From IMG/VR virus record IMGVR_UViG_3300043598_000038, positions 1 through 37,931 of that record: a DNA stretch of 37,931 nucleotides; one strand, 5' to 3'. Below the pieces are notes generated by a model. That model worked only from the letters and a program-made list of their open reading frames with translations, was not told where the DNA came from and searched no databases. Below are positions 6,505 through 13,371 of this stretch, in pieces (the first letter of the stretch is position 1; the number at the start of each line of letters is the position of its first letter). Made by a program: the position numbers and the translations under genes. This stretch comes from a virus.

Positions 6505-8250
6505 TTATTTAACTGCCGCGAGCTTCACCGGTGGTGCTGTCATGCGGCTCTCAAATGCGTCCATCAATTCGCGCTCGGGTAAAAACTCCGAGCCGTTGAA
6601 AAACTGTCTCAACCAGCTCTTGATATCCATTAACTCCTGGCACGGTTCCAGCGGCGCCTTTCCGTGGCGCTGCAGCATATCTAAGGCATCGAATGAATCC
6701 AGCTGGTGGCCGGCAAAGGGATCGGGATTAGCGACGTGGTGAGTTGCGTCGTGGATCGCCTGGACGTCGCCGGTTTCGATCCGCTGCGGAAAGTCCGCAA
6801 TGTTAGCGGCCCGTTCGGGAATATCGGTATCAAACCCAGGGATAATAATTCCGGGTTCCTCGACCGTGGCAGTTGCCTTAATAGCTTTGGCCCGTTCCTT
6901 TTGCGATCTCTCAAGAGTCTTTCGGTTTTTCTGGCTTCGTGTTTCAGGCATAGCCTTATACTCAAAGGCACTGTCGGCCTTGGCTAAAACTTTCTGGCAA
7001 ATATACTCCTCGCCGTCCGGCGTAACACATGCAAAGAAATCTTCATCGTCCAGCCAAAAAACATCTAAACGCTGGCGGCCCATCTCAGCCAGCAGGTTAA
7101 AAGGATCAGAGGCCTTGCGTGAGAGCTGGTACGAGATGTTATCTACCTCGATCGTTACGTCCGGTTGAACCAAACAGCTGAGGTCCCTAGCCTTAAAAGC
7201 CGCATCGAGCAGCTCCGGGGCAACGATTCGCTTTGTAAAGTTCTTATCGCGAAAAGCAATATCCGGGGCCATGCCGGTGGCCCGGCAAGGGGTCTGGTTA
7301 TACCTGTCACACATGAAGGCAAGATATCGGTTTAGATCGTCAACGTTAGGAACTCGGCCGTAGGCGGTATAAACACCGATCGCGCGCTCGTATTCCTCAA
7401 TGATCCGGTGAGTGCGCTCGACCTTACCCGTCGCTTGGGGATTGCCGGGCATGTGGTGAAAGAGATCGAAGCCCCCGGAATCTTTGAAGGCTTCATCTAA
7501 AATTTTCGCGCCCCGCCTCATGCGTTTGTTATGAATTACGGAGTCTTTATCGGTGTATAGAAAAATCGGCAGGCCCATCTCGGCAAACGCCTCTTTAAGA
7601 AAGTTGACCACATGGACCGTATTGGGTTTTTGGCAGGCAATGAACCGCACAAATTTTTTCCGGCTCTTATCATCGACCAAGGCAAACTTCCAAAGGGGAA
7701 CGCGGTCCTTTCGCCGGTTGGGGTGATTCTTAGAGACTTCCAGAAGATCCACCTTAAGGATGGCGCGGGTTTTGGTGTCGACCCATCTTTCTTTAACGCC
7801 CGACATATCGAGCTGAAAAATTTGTCCCGCAAAATCGGCCTCGAAGCGCCGGTAAGGCTTCCGATTCTTACTCGCCTGGGTACGGCTGATTCCTTCCTCT
7901 CGAAGGTATCTTTGAAATGTGCCCAAAGAGATCTTTATTTCCCCAAACTTGTCATTCTGGGCACTCATAATGAAATAGGCGAGATTCGCAGAAAGCTTCT
8001 GGTTTACGACCATCTCAGCGCCTATTTTCAGAATCTCGTCGGTTAGAAGCTGCTGCTTGCGTTTACCGAGATCGGAGCGGCGCTTTCGGTCGGGCCGCTC
8101 CTTTCTGGAAACGGTATAAATGCGTGAGATATCCACGCCGTAGAAAGATGCCAGTTGTTCAGCCTCGGCAGCGCAGGCCGGGCCGGAGAGACCCCGCATA
8201 GCGTTGCAAATATCTTGCCTATCGGATGGTGATAACGTAGTATTTGGCAT
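6505..8250 (-). CDS. Mu-type DDE transposase (integrase-core)
   Basis: 581 aa. The RNase H-fold core carries IFQLDMSG (D148), FLYTDKDSV (D234) and NPQATGKVERTHR (E278), consistent with the catalytic DDE triad of the rve/Mu family. An HTH-like segment (KISLGTFQRYLREEG, about 106-120) precedes it. Residues about 357-420 form the beta-barrel typical of the Mu transposase C-terminal domain, followed by a Lys/Arg-rich linker and a helical tail (about 535-575) in the position where MuA contacts MuB. It should cut and join the phage ends for integration and replicative transposition. It starts at ATG 8250 with no obvious ribosome-binding site, just downstream of a strong inverted repeat. Confidence 0.93.
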   Translation of the reverse strand: MPNTTLSPSDRQDICNAMRGLSGPACAAEAEQLASFYGVDISRIYTVSRKERPDRKRRSDLGKRKQQLLTDEILKIGAEMVVNQKLSANLAYFIMSAQNDKFGEIKISLGTFQRYLREEGISRTQASKNRKPYRRFEADFAGQIFQLDMSGVKERWVDTKTRAILKVDLLEVSKNHPNRRKDRVPLWKFALVDDKSRKKFVRFIACQKPNTVHVVNFLKEAFAEMGLPIFLYTDKDSVIHNKRMRRGAKILDEAFKDSGGFDLFHHMPGNPQATGKVERTHRIIEEYERAIGVYTAYGRVPNVDDLNRYLAFMCDRYNQTPCRATGMAPDIAFRDKNFTKRIVAPELLDAAFKARDLSCLVQPDVTIEVDNISYQLSRKASDPFNLLAEMGRQRLDVFWLDDEDFFACVTPDGEEYICQKVLAKADSAFEYKAMPETRSQKNRKTLERSQKERAKAIKATATVEEPGIIIPGFDTDIPERAANIADFPQRIETGDVQAIHDATHHVANPDPFAGHQLDSFDALDMLQRHGKAPLEPCQELMDIKSWLRQFFNGSEFLPERELMDAFESRMTAPPVKLAAVK

Positions 8251-8280
8251 AGAAGTCAGTAGTTTATTGGCTTCGAGATG

Positions 8281-8320
8281 GAGCGGACCGTTTCCTCGTG
8301 GAAGATCGAACGGACCGCTC
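8281..8320. promoter_or_regulatory. inverted repeat upstream of the transposase gene
   Basis: GAGCGGACCGTT (8281-8292) and AACGGACCGCTC (8309-8320) are inverted copies matching at 11 of 12 positions, with a 16-bp spacer. Each arm contains CGGACCG, itself a palindrome around a central A, so the element also reads as two direct sites 27 bp apart. It lies in the 78-bp gap between the 222-aa gene and the transposase. It may be an operator or a transposase-binding site. On the plus strand the right arm is followed by TTTTGTATTT, so a weak terminator for antisense transcription is an alternative. Confidence 0.5.
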
Positions 8321-8328
8321 TTTTGTAT

Positions 8329-8997
8329 TTACGCCAGCGCTTTTGCTCCTGCTTTGTTAATCCGGTCTATTGCCCGAAGCAATACCAAAAACCTCTGGAG
8401 ATCTTCATCGTCCAGATCCTTGGCCGACGTCCGCCCGTCAAATGTTTCGGCTAGAAACGCCTTGTAGGCTTCCTTGTTACCGTTGGTGATCAGGCCGACG
8501 TTGCCGGCAATAACGTGGATCTCTTCATAGACCGGCTTGCGCGGATCGTGGCGGGTGTGCCCGAGGGCAACGCTTCCGGATTCGCGGTATTTCTTGTGAG
8601 CGTGCCAGAGGTTGATTCCAACCGATCGGATGCCGCGGCGGACTGCCCGGGCCTGGGCGACGTTATCAGCCATCCGAAGTGTGTCGATCGTTCCGCCGTC
8701 GCCAAAAGGCTCGTGCAAACGGGCCGAATCTTCACAGACGCGTGTACGACCGTCCGGCAGCCGGACGGTGCAACGGGCGGTCACAATTTCCGTCTGCGCG
8801 TTTCGGTCCATGATCTCGCATGTGAGGTCCTGGATATCGGTCAACTTGAGAGATAGGAGAGAGACGGCCTCGAAGTCGAAGATCGGCGTCGGGTCCTCGC
8901 CCTCGAAGCTGATCTGTGAAGGATCGAGGCCGTGCATCTCGGTGATCTCCTTCACCGTTTCGTGCTGGTCATGGGTTAAAGTTCGTTGTTGGTTCAT
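8329..8997 (-). CDS. conserved-looking phage protein, 222 aa, possibly a recombination/annealing factor
   Basis: Not firmly recognised. The N-terminal half is beta-rich (FDFEAVSLLSLKL, TEIVTARCTVRLPDGR). The middle has MADNVAQARAVRRGIRSVGINL, which resembles the A-x-TRA-x-x-RALR helix common in Rad52/Erf-like annealing proteins and other phage DNA-metabolism proteins. The C-terminus is helical and Arg-rich. ATG 8997 overlaps the previous stop (ATGA), so translation is coupled. The annealing idea rests on one motif and on its place beside the transposition genes. Confidence 0.6.
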   Translation of the reverse strand: MNQQRTLTHDQHETVKEITEMHGLDPSQISFEGEDPTPIFDFEAVSLLSLKLTDIQDLTCEIMDRNAQTEIVTARCTVRLPDGRTRVCEDSARLHEPFGDGGTIDTLRMADNVAQARAVRRGIRSVGINLWHAHKKYRESGSVALGHTRHDPRKPVYEEIHVIAGNVGLITNGNKEAYKAFLAETFDGRTSAKDLDDEDLQRFLVLLRAIDRINKAGAKALA

Positions 8998-9311
8998 ATT
9001 TCTCCTTTTTCGATTTCATTGACCGTACTGATTAGAGATTCGGCGAGGTCCCGGGCCTGGAAGAGGTTCAGTCCAATCCATGTGATTGGTTGTTGCCCAA
9101 AATTAATAACAACCTTACGGGTGACGACGTCGACACCGATCCTGATCTCACCTTTGTCTGATTCGTTCAATTTTCCCTCCGGAAACTTTCCGGTAGCGCC
9201 CGGTTCTTTCGACCGCGCTGCGCTCGCTAATTTATCACTCCCCGGACGGGGTTCTTTTTTCGGGATATAATCCGGATTCGTATTTGGTATTTGGTCTCTT
9301 CCGTGATGCAT
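8994..9311 (-). CDS. hypothetical protein, 105 aa
   Basis: Not recognised. The longest reading begins at 9371, but ATG 9311 has AAAGGAG 5 bases upstream and is the better start. The first half is polar and probably disordered (PNTNPDYIPKKEPRPGSDK). The second half is a compact alpha/beta segment (EIRIGVDVVTRKVVINFG, then FQARDLAESLISTVNEIE). It ends in an ATGA overlap with the 222-aa gene. The 77-bp gap upstream (9312-9388) shows no convincing promoter. Confidence 0.6.
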   Translation of the reverse strand: MHHGRDQIPNTNPDYIPKKEPRPGSDKLASAARSKEPGATGKFPEGKLNESDKGEIRIGVDVVTRKVVINFGQQPITWIGLNLFQARDLAESLISTVNEIEKGEI

Positions 9312-9388
9312 AAAACTCCTTTCTTTGTGTTTATCAATCGCACGAGTCAACCCCTCGCGTTGGGCACGCAAATTGGTCGCTATAAAAA

Positions 9389-10180
9389 TCAGTCGTCTAA
9401 AAGGGCGGCGGCGCGATCTAAACCGTCACCGCCAAAATCGGCCATGCTCCCTACCTCTACTAATTCAAGCTTTTCGCAGATCAGCTCGTTGAGCTCCCGG
9501 ACCTGCAGGCCTAAAAGGGTAAAGCTGGTTTCCGCGTATTGCTGGACGTCCCCGAGCGGCGCTTTTTTAAGAGCGGTGATAAGCGCGGAAAGGCCACCGA
9601 GGGTCATGGTTTGCTGCTTGTCGATCTCGGCCGTCTGTTTATTATTGGCGATACCGATGCCGTCCTGGAGATCGTAGACCCGCTTTTGAAGGGCATCGTA
9701 GTCCGTCTGGCCATGCTTGAGCTTCTCTGCCTTTTCAGCGTTGGCGTCGGCAAGAGATTTGAGGGTCTCCAGAATTAGTGACCGATCCCGCAACGGGATC
9801 ACTTTTTCATCCTCGCCCTCCTTCAGAACAATATTTTCCCCTTCGATCGACACAACACCGGTGCCTAAGAGCTTGCGGTGACGGAACGAAAGGCCGACAT
9901 CATTCAGCAGGTCATAGAGCTGCTCGCCCTCCTTTTCGAAACGCGTCCGTCTCCGGTCGAACTCCGCGCGGGTCATGGGCGCAAACGGTGACTTGTCGAG
10001 AAAATCCGCGAATCGGGGAAAGCCGAAGTGCTCGTGCATCTTGTTGTCCTTGAAAAGAATGGTCGACCGCATAACCTCGCTACTTAGGACTTGCGAAACC
10101 CGATCCGTGGCGCGAATGCCGCCGAGTAGCATCAGAGCTTCATTTTGTGAGGGATCGTTTTGTGAAATAGTTTCATTCAT
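9389..10180 (-). CDS. hypothetical protein, 263 aa
   Basis: Not recognised. A soluble, largely helical, acidic protein. Residues about 40-110 contain HFGFPRFADFLDKSP and RAEFDRRRTRFEKEGEQLYDLLNDVG. A central coiled coil (KSLADANAEKAEKLKHG ... LQKRVYDLQDGIG) precedes a helical C-terminus. It starts right after the twin palindromes at 10200-10293, which suggests a separately regulated block from here through the transposase. Confidence 0.65.
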   Translation of the reverse strand: MNETISQNDPSQNEALMLLGGIRATDRVSQVLSSEVMRSTILFKDNKMHEHFGFPRFADFLDKSPFAPMTRAEFDRRRTRFEKEGEQLYDLLNDVGLSFRHRKLLGTGVVSIEGENIVLKEGEDEKVIPLRDRSLILETLKSLADANAEKAEKLKHGQTDYDALQKRVYDLQDGIGIANNKQTAEIDKQQTMTLGGLSALITALKKAPLGDVQQYAETSFTLLGLQVRELNELICEKLELVEVGSMADFGGDGLDRAAALLDD

Positions 10181-10199
10181 AGTAATTCGTTAAACATGC

Positions 10200-10226
10200 T
10201 TTAAATTCATCCTGGATGAATTTAAA
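10200..10226. promoter_or_regulatory. 27-bp perfect palindrome (operator-like), copy 1
   Basis: TTTAAATTCATCC and GGATGAATTTAAA flank a single T, giving a perfect 13+1+13 palindrome. It lies 20 bp upstream of the 263-aa gene in its direction of transcription. A near-copy lies at 10266-10293. The long AT-rich symmetric arms suit a dimeric regulator binding site better than a terminator, since no T-run follows on either strand. Confidence 0.55.
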
Positions 10227-10265
10227 ATCGCCTGTTTTTCAATAAAAATGGGGGTTCAACCCTCG

Positions 10266-10293
10266 TTTAAAATCATCCAAAGATGAATTTAAA
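10266..10293. promoter_or_regulatory. 28-bp imperfect palindrome (operator-like), copy 2
   Basis: TTTAAAATCATC and GATGAATTTAAA flank CAAA; one arm position mismatches. The arms match copy 1 (10200-10226), and the two centres are about 66 bp apart. The site overlaps the stop codon of the 114-aa gene. A short GGGTT-C-AACCC symmetry lies between the two copies. Confidence 0.5.
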
Positions 10294-10633
10294 GTTCCTC
10301 CCACGCCCCGCTAGGGTAGCGGCGGCGCGGCATCGGACTTCCATCAAAGCAGTAGTAGTCCTGCATAAACTCGTCCAAAACCTTTTGAGAGATACTGTTC
10401 AGCTGTTCGAGCTTTTGCCCGATGGTCTGGAATCCCTTCTCCGTTTCACGGATCCAACCGTCGTATGCGAGATTGATGAGGATCACACTACAGTCGATCT
10501 CGGAAATGCCGGTGATCACTGAGATCTCGGCGGCATAGCAACAATCCGGCGCGGACGACGCGACGACAGAGAGGACGAAAACGGTGTTTCGCATACTGGC
10601 ATCAAGAAACATTTTGTTATCGCGATCATCCAT
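10289..10633 (-). CDS. hypothetical protein, 114 aa, HTH-like
   Basis: Not recognised. The start at ATG 10633 (MDDRDNKMF) is chosen over 10666 because it overlaps the upstream 32-aa gene by 8 bp, as its neighbours do. The middle resembles a winged-helix (AAEISVITGISEIDCSVILINLAYDGWI: helix, turn, recognition helix, wing), and a polar C-terminus ends in RRRYPSGAWEEL. A DNA-binding role is inferred from that layout only. Confidence 0.55.
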   Translation of the reverse strand: MDDRDNKMFLDASMRNTVFVLSVVASSAPDCCYAAEISVITGISEIDCSVILINLAYDGWIRETEKGFQTIGQKLEQLNSISQKVLDEFMQDYYCFDGSPMPRRRYPSGAWEEL

Positions 10634-10724
10634 TCGAGGGTTTCTCCCGGTGCAGCCATTCCGCAAAGCGTAGAAAAGGACCGCCGACTATAGCGAAAAT
10701 TGCGATTGATATGAGTATTTTCAT
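10626..10724 (-). CDS. tiny single-pass membrane protein, 32 aa
   Basis: ATG 10724 overlaps the preceding TGA (ATGA) and the TGA at 10626 overlaps the next gene by 8 bp, so it is coupled at both ends. The peptide is one hydrophobic segment (MKILISIAIFAIVGGPFLRF) followed by a short charged tail. Function unknown; tiny membrane peptides in early operons of Mu-like phages can affect host physiology (inference). Confidence 0.5.
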   Translation of the reverse strand: MKILISIAIFAIVGGPFLRFAEWLHREKPSNG

Positions 10725-11008
10725 AACCCCCCGTCTCCTCCAGTCAAAAGCCATCCGGCATTGTTCATCGAATCCCATGTGGCGAGAAGCTGCGGCTCGG
10801 TGAAATAGATCTCTATGCTGTCGACCCCCTCGGAGACGTCCAAAAACACTTCTTGAACTTCGAGGTAATCACCGCCAACATCGATTTTGAGCATAAGTCC
10901 CGCGAATGGGATAAAAGGGAGGTCTACAAACTTGTGAATATCTTCGACCTCATAGGGAGCATCTGTGGTTCGGGGCTCACAATAATAGTTCAACTTAGCC
11001 TTAATCAT
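10721..11008 (-). CDS. hypothetical acidic protein, 95 aa
   Basis: Not recognised. A beta-rich acidic small protein (GLMLKIDVGGDYLEVQEVFLD, DSIEIYFTEPQLLATW) ending in a Gly-rich tail. It starts inside the end of the 29-aa gene and ends in an ATGA overlap with the 32-aa gene. Codon-level packing with its neighbours supports it as real. Confidence 0.55.
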   Translation of the reverse strand: MIKAKLNYYCEPRTTDAPYEVEDIHKFVDLPFIPFAGLMLKIDVGGDYLEVQEVFLDVSEGVDSIEIYFTEPQLLATWDSMNNAGWLLTGGDGGL

Positions 11009-11094
11009 CGGGTGACCTCCTCGCGCATGTCGTCAGGATCGAAACGAAAGAGGATGTACCAAAGGGCAAAGAAGATATTGATGAGGTGGGTCAT
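11005..11094 (-). CDS. tiny hydrophobic peptide, 29 aa
   Basis: ATG 11094 overlaps the zinc-ribbon gene's TGA (ATGA), and its own TGA at 11005-11007 overlaps the next ATG, again as ATGA. The sequence begins MTHLINIFFALWYILFRF, a single short membrane segment, followed by an acidic tail. A GAGGAGGT in its last codons is the ribosome-binding site for the 95-aa gene. It may be a true peptide or only a translated link between genes. Confidence 0.42.
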   Translation of the reverse strand: MTHLINIFFALWYILFRFDPDDMREEVTR

Positions 11095-11324
11095 GCAGCC
11101 TCCTTCACGATAGCCTTCATTAGCTCGTGGCTGAGCCGGCGCATATTCCTGAAACAAACAGCGCACAGGCCCGGCTCATGAAAGCGGATCAGCGCGGGCA
11201 GACCCCGCCGAGCGCTGGACCCGCAGAACGTGCAAATCTCGCGCTTACAGCCGGGGCAGACACCATCCTCGACGATCCGGTGAGAGGCCTTACAGTTTTT
11301 ACAGAAAACGGTGACGTGATTCAT
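11091..11324 (-). CDS. zinc-ribbon protein, 77 aa
   Basis: Paired Cys motifs CKNC, CPGC, CTFC and CAVC lie along 77 residues and suggest one or two zinc ribbons; the C-terminus is an amphipathic helix (RRLSHELMKAIVKEA). It could bind nucleic acid or a protein such as RNA polymerase, but nothing identifies the partner. It starts in an ATGA overlap with the GemA-like gene and ends in another with the 29-aa gene. Confidence 0.65.
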   Translation of the reverse strand: MNHVTVFCKNCKASHRIVEDGVCPGCKREICTFCGSSARRGLPALIRFHEPGLCAVCFRNMRRLSHELMKAIVKEAA

Positions 11325-11788
11325 GCCGCGGCCCTCCCCTTTGCGCGAAGGTGCTTTTTGAGGGTTTCGACCACGCGGTTGCCCTGCTCGGTGGTGGTCG
11401 GTATCGCTCGTTTATTTGCCCGAAGGGAAATGCCTTCGACGTACTCCGTGGAATAGCCAAGCTTGACGCGGAGATCTTCGATTAGCGCAAGATGGCCCTG
11501 CGTCTCGATCTTCTTGACACCGGCTTTCTGACGACGCCATTGATCAGTGCGAAGAGGAGTCCGTTTGGGCCGGTTGGCTTCCCTGACGAGCTCGGCGATC
11601 ATCTGCGTGGCATCTTCGAAGTAAAGCTCGGAAAGGCGCAGCTTTCGATTTGTGACGCGCTCAGCGAGCTCCTCGAGATATTCCTTGGATGTCTGCCCGG
11701 TGAGTTCGGCCCTGGGCTTAGCAAGGCCGAATAAACGTCGCAACTGCCAAGGCTCTTTAAGTTTTTTCTTTAGATTGGGTCTAGACAT
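11321..11788 (-). CDS. GemA-like (Mu gp16 family) regulator
   Basis: 155 aa. Two tandem helical units of the GemA/gp16 type are visible. First, LRRLFGLAKPR ... LAERVTNRKLRLSELYFEDATQMIAELVRE. Second, THE unit beginning TQGHLALIEDLRVKLG and continuing through YVEGISLRANK to NRVVETLKKHLRAKG. In Mu, GemA modulates host gene expression and DNA topology. The start is ATG 11788 with a GGAGGG-like ribosome-binding site, and it overlaps the 99-aa gene by 8 bp. In Mu, gemA lies after A and B; here it is transcribed before them. Confidence 0.72.
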   Translation of the reverse strand: MSRPNLKKKLKEPWQLRRLFGLAKPRAELTGQTSKEYLEELAERVTNRKLRLSELYFEDATQMIAELVREANRPKRTPLRTDQWRRQKAGVKKIETQGHLALIEDLRVKLGYSTEYVEGISLRANKRAIPTTTEQGNRVVETLKKHLRAKGRAAA

Positions 11789-12080
11789 TCGTGCCCTCCT
11801 GACCCGAAAACCGAGGGCAAAAAATGTCAGGGATGGTGCCGTCACTACGGTTGATGTAGCGACGGATGCCGAAAACATCGTGACCGAAGTTTGCATCGTC
11901 GGCTTCGGCCAATTCTTTTAAGCGGAGAGGGCATCCGTTAAGGTGGGCGGCGGTGATATCCATTTCGGCATCCTGCAGGGGATAGTCCGGAATGGGAGAT
12001 GTTTTTGCCATAGCTACGGCTCGGCGAGCGATTCTGTGAATAAAACGAGCATCACGCTTATTAACGGCCCAGTTGATCAT
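11781..12080 (-). CDS. conserved-type small phage protein of unknown function, 99 aa
   Basis: The layout (INWAVNKRDARFIHRIARRA, AEMDITAAHLNGCPLRL, then NFGHDVFGIRRYINRSDG) resembles a small uncharacterised protein family that I associate with many tailed phages. I cannot assign a function. It starts in an ATGA overlap with the 121-aa gene and ends inside the GemA-like start. Confidence 0.68.
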   Translation of the reverse strand: MINWAVNKRDARFIHRIARRAVAMAKTSPIPDYPLQDAEMDITAAHLNGCPLRLKELAEADDANFGHDVFGIRRYINRSDGTIPDIFCPRFSGQEGTNV

Positions 12081-12442
12081 CTTCCACCTCCCATACCTGC
12101 GGTCATGGTCAAGGCCGCTCCGGCCTTTGCTGGGGGCAATAGATTATCGATGAACACGCTTCCGATCGGGAGCGCGCCGCCGAATCCTCCTCCGCCATTG
12201 CCGCCAAAGGGGGGCCGGGTGTAGCGCTTCAAAGCTTGCGGCCCCGCATTCGCGATATCATCAACCGCTCGTAATACTCCCGAGGCGATGCGGCGTAAGG
12301 CCGCGGCCGATGCTCCGCTGGGTTTGCCGATTTCACAGAGGCCGCCATGCATAACTATCATCATCGCAACAAGGGACTGCACGACTTCGGCATGCGTCAG
12401 ATCCGGTGTATAGGGGGGTTCACCCTTAAATGTGTTGTTCAT
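12077..12442 (-). CDS. hypothetical protein, 121 aa, Gly-rich C-terminus
   Basis: Not recognised. The N-terminal half is helical (LTHAEVVQSLVAMMIVMHGG, ALRRIASGVLRAVDDIANAG). The C-terminal half is Gly/Pro-rich with a hydrophobic stretch. Its ATG follows directly on the stop codon of the CII-like gene, and it ends in an ATGA overlap, so it is read from the same message. Confidence 0.6.
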   Translation of the reverse strand: MNNTFKGEPPYTPDLTHAEVVQSLVAMMIVMHGGLCEIGKPSGASAAALRRIASGVLRAVDDIANAGPQALKRYTRPPFGGNGGGGFGGALPIGSVFIDNLLPPAKAGAALTMTAGMGGGR

Positions 12443-12883
12443 TTACTTTTCCTCCATTTGTAAAATCATTTCGAGAGCGAGCTCGAGCTCGCGCTTTACA
12501 TCGGCTACTTCGACCTGGCACTCGCGGAGAGATTTGCCCGACGATAAGGTTGCGACCGCCTCACCAAATTCTTTCGAGGCTTTCCCGAGCTGCTCAAGCA
12601 GCGTTTTGACTGAAACCTCCATTTCCAACGGGGCCACATGGCGGCGGTGCATCTGCAGATAACGCTGGCCTAAAAGGCGGACCACGTCCGGGTTACGGTC
12701 CAGGTTCCATTCGCAGAAAAGGTCGAGGCGGTCAATCGTGTTGCGGGTTCCGGTAGCGGTTAGGTCCTTACCGGATTTACGCCGCTCCATGTAGAGAAGC
12801 GAGACATTAAGGCCGGAAAACTCGGCAATGTCCTTGACGTTTCCATCCGGTATAAGCAACTTCATCAAGTCGTGTGATTTCAT
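12443..12883 (-). CDS. CII-like phage regulatory protein
   Basis: 146 aa. The opening KSHDLMKLLIPDGNVKDIAEF, then a recognition-helix-like GLNVSLLYMERRK and NTIDRLDLFCEWN, resembles the short phage regulators that begin H-D-x-L-K-x-L-x-P and carry one HTH followed by a conserved N-x-x-D-R. The C-terminal half is a coiled coil (VEVADVKRELELALEMILQMEE). ATG 12883 is preferred over 12913, which falls in the terminator's T-run. It is the first gene after the two terminators, so its expression depends on read-through or an unseen promoter. Confidence 0.62.
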   Translation of the reverse strand: MKSHDLMKLLIPDGNVKDIAEFSGLNVSLLYMERRKSGKDLTATGTRNTIDRLDLFCEWNLDRNPDVVRLLGQRYLQMHRRHVAPLEMEVSVKTLLEQLGKASKEFGEAVATLSSGKSLRECQVEVADVKRELELALEMILQMEEK

Positions 12884-12898
12884 AAAAAAACCTGTTGT

Positions 12899-12933
12899 AA
12901 AAAAACACTGCAATTGCAGCGAAAGATTGCAGT
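12899..12933 (-). terminator. Rho-independent terminator 2 after the cro/ner-like gene
   Basis: On the minus strand ACTGCAAT and ATTGCAGT form a perfect 8-bp stem around an 11-base loop, followed by GTTTTTTT. The inner CTGCAATTGCAG is also a 12-bp palindrome, so the site could double as an operator. It is immediately upstream of the CII-like gene. Confidence 0.62.
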
Positions 12934-12946
12934 TCCCAAAAAAGAC

Positions 12947-12984
12947 AAAAAAATATAGGCTGATCTCTATGAAATCAAGCCTAT
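12947..12984 (-). terminator. Rho-independent terminator 1 after the cro/ner-like gene
   Basis: On the minus strand ATAGGC(T)TGAT pairs with ATCAGCCTAT (10 bp with one bulged T) around a 9-base loop, followed by ATTTTTTT. It starts 3 bp after the stop codon of the cro/ner-like gene. It is one of the clearest intrinsic terminators in the window. Confidence 0.75.
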
Positions 12985-12987
12985 CTC

Positions 12988-13230
12988 CTACGCGGCGTGC
13001 TTTAGACGGACCTTGGGCTCGAAAGCCTCGGGACGGACCAATCTGAGGCCGTATTCCCGATCAACCAATGCGGCCAGCGAGGGATACCAGCGGCGTTGGT
13101 AGAACATGTCGGTTAACATCTGGCGAATCGACGATTCCGACGCGGTCGTCTTCGAGGCCAATTGCCGAGCCATTCCGGTAATCGTTAAATCGTTGTCGAT
13201 CAGGTACTTCTTGATTTGTTTACGGTTCAT
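12988..13230 (-). CDS. Cro/Ner-like early regulator, 80 aa
   Basis: The first leftward gene of the switch, facing the CI-like repressor across 153 bp. I chose ATG 13230 (MNRKQIKKYL) because AAAGGAAG lies 8 bases upstream; the longer reading from 13314 has no such site. NRKQIKKYLIDNDLTITGMARQL followed by SESSIRQML reads as an HTH, with a basic C-terminus. Ner in Mu and Cro in lambda repress the repressor promoter and tune early transcription; the same role is inferred from position and size. Two intrinsic terminators follow it. Confidence 0.65.
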   Translation of the reverse strand: MNRKQIKKYLIDNDLTITGMARQLASKTTASESSIRQMLTDMFYQRRWYPSLAALVDREYGLRLVRPEAFEPKVRLKHAA

Positions 13231-13342
13231 TGCTATTCTTCCTTTATGCTTTAATGTGAAAGCTCCCATCGCCTTCGTCTCGGCGGCAACGCGCGTGTTC
13301 ATGAATGCTTTCATTTATAACTTTCTAACTAAATTAAGATAG

Positions 13343-13371
13343 AGAATAAAGTGATACTTAATTCCTGTCAA
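13343..13371 (-). promoter_or_regulatory. leftward early promoter, near-consensus sigma-70
   Basis: On the minus strand TTGACA (13371-13366), a 17-bp spacer and TATTCT (13348-13343) form a strong promoter directed at the cro/ner-like gene. AAGTGATACTT (13349-13359, AAGT-GAT-ACTT) sits inside the spacer, and a larger palindrome overlaps the -35 box, as expected of a repressor-controlled early promoter. Confidence 0.72.
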
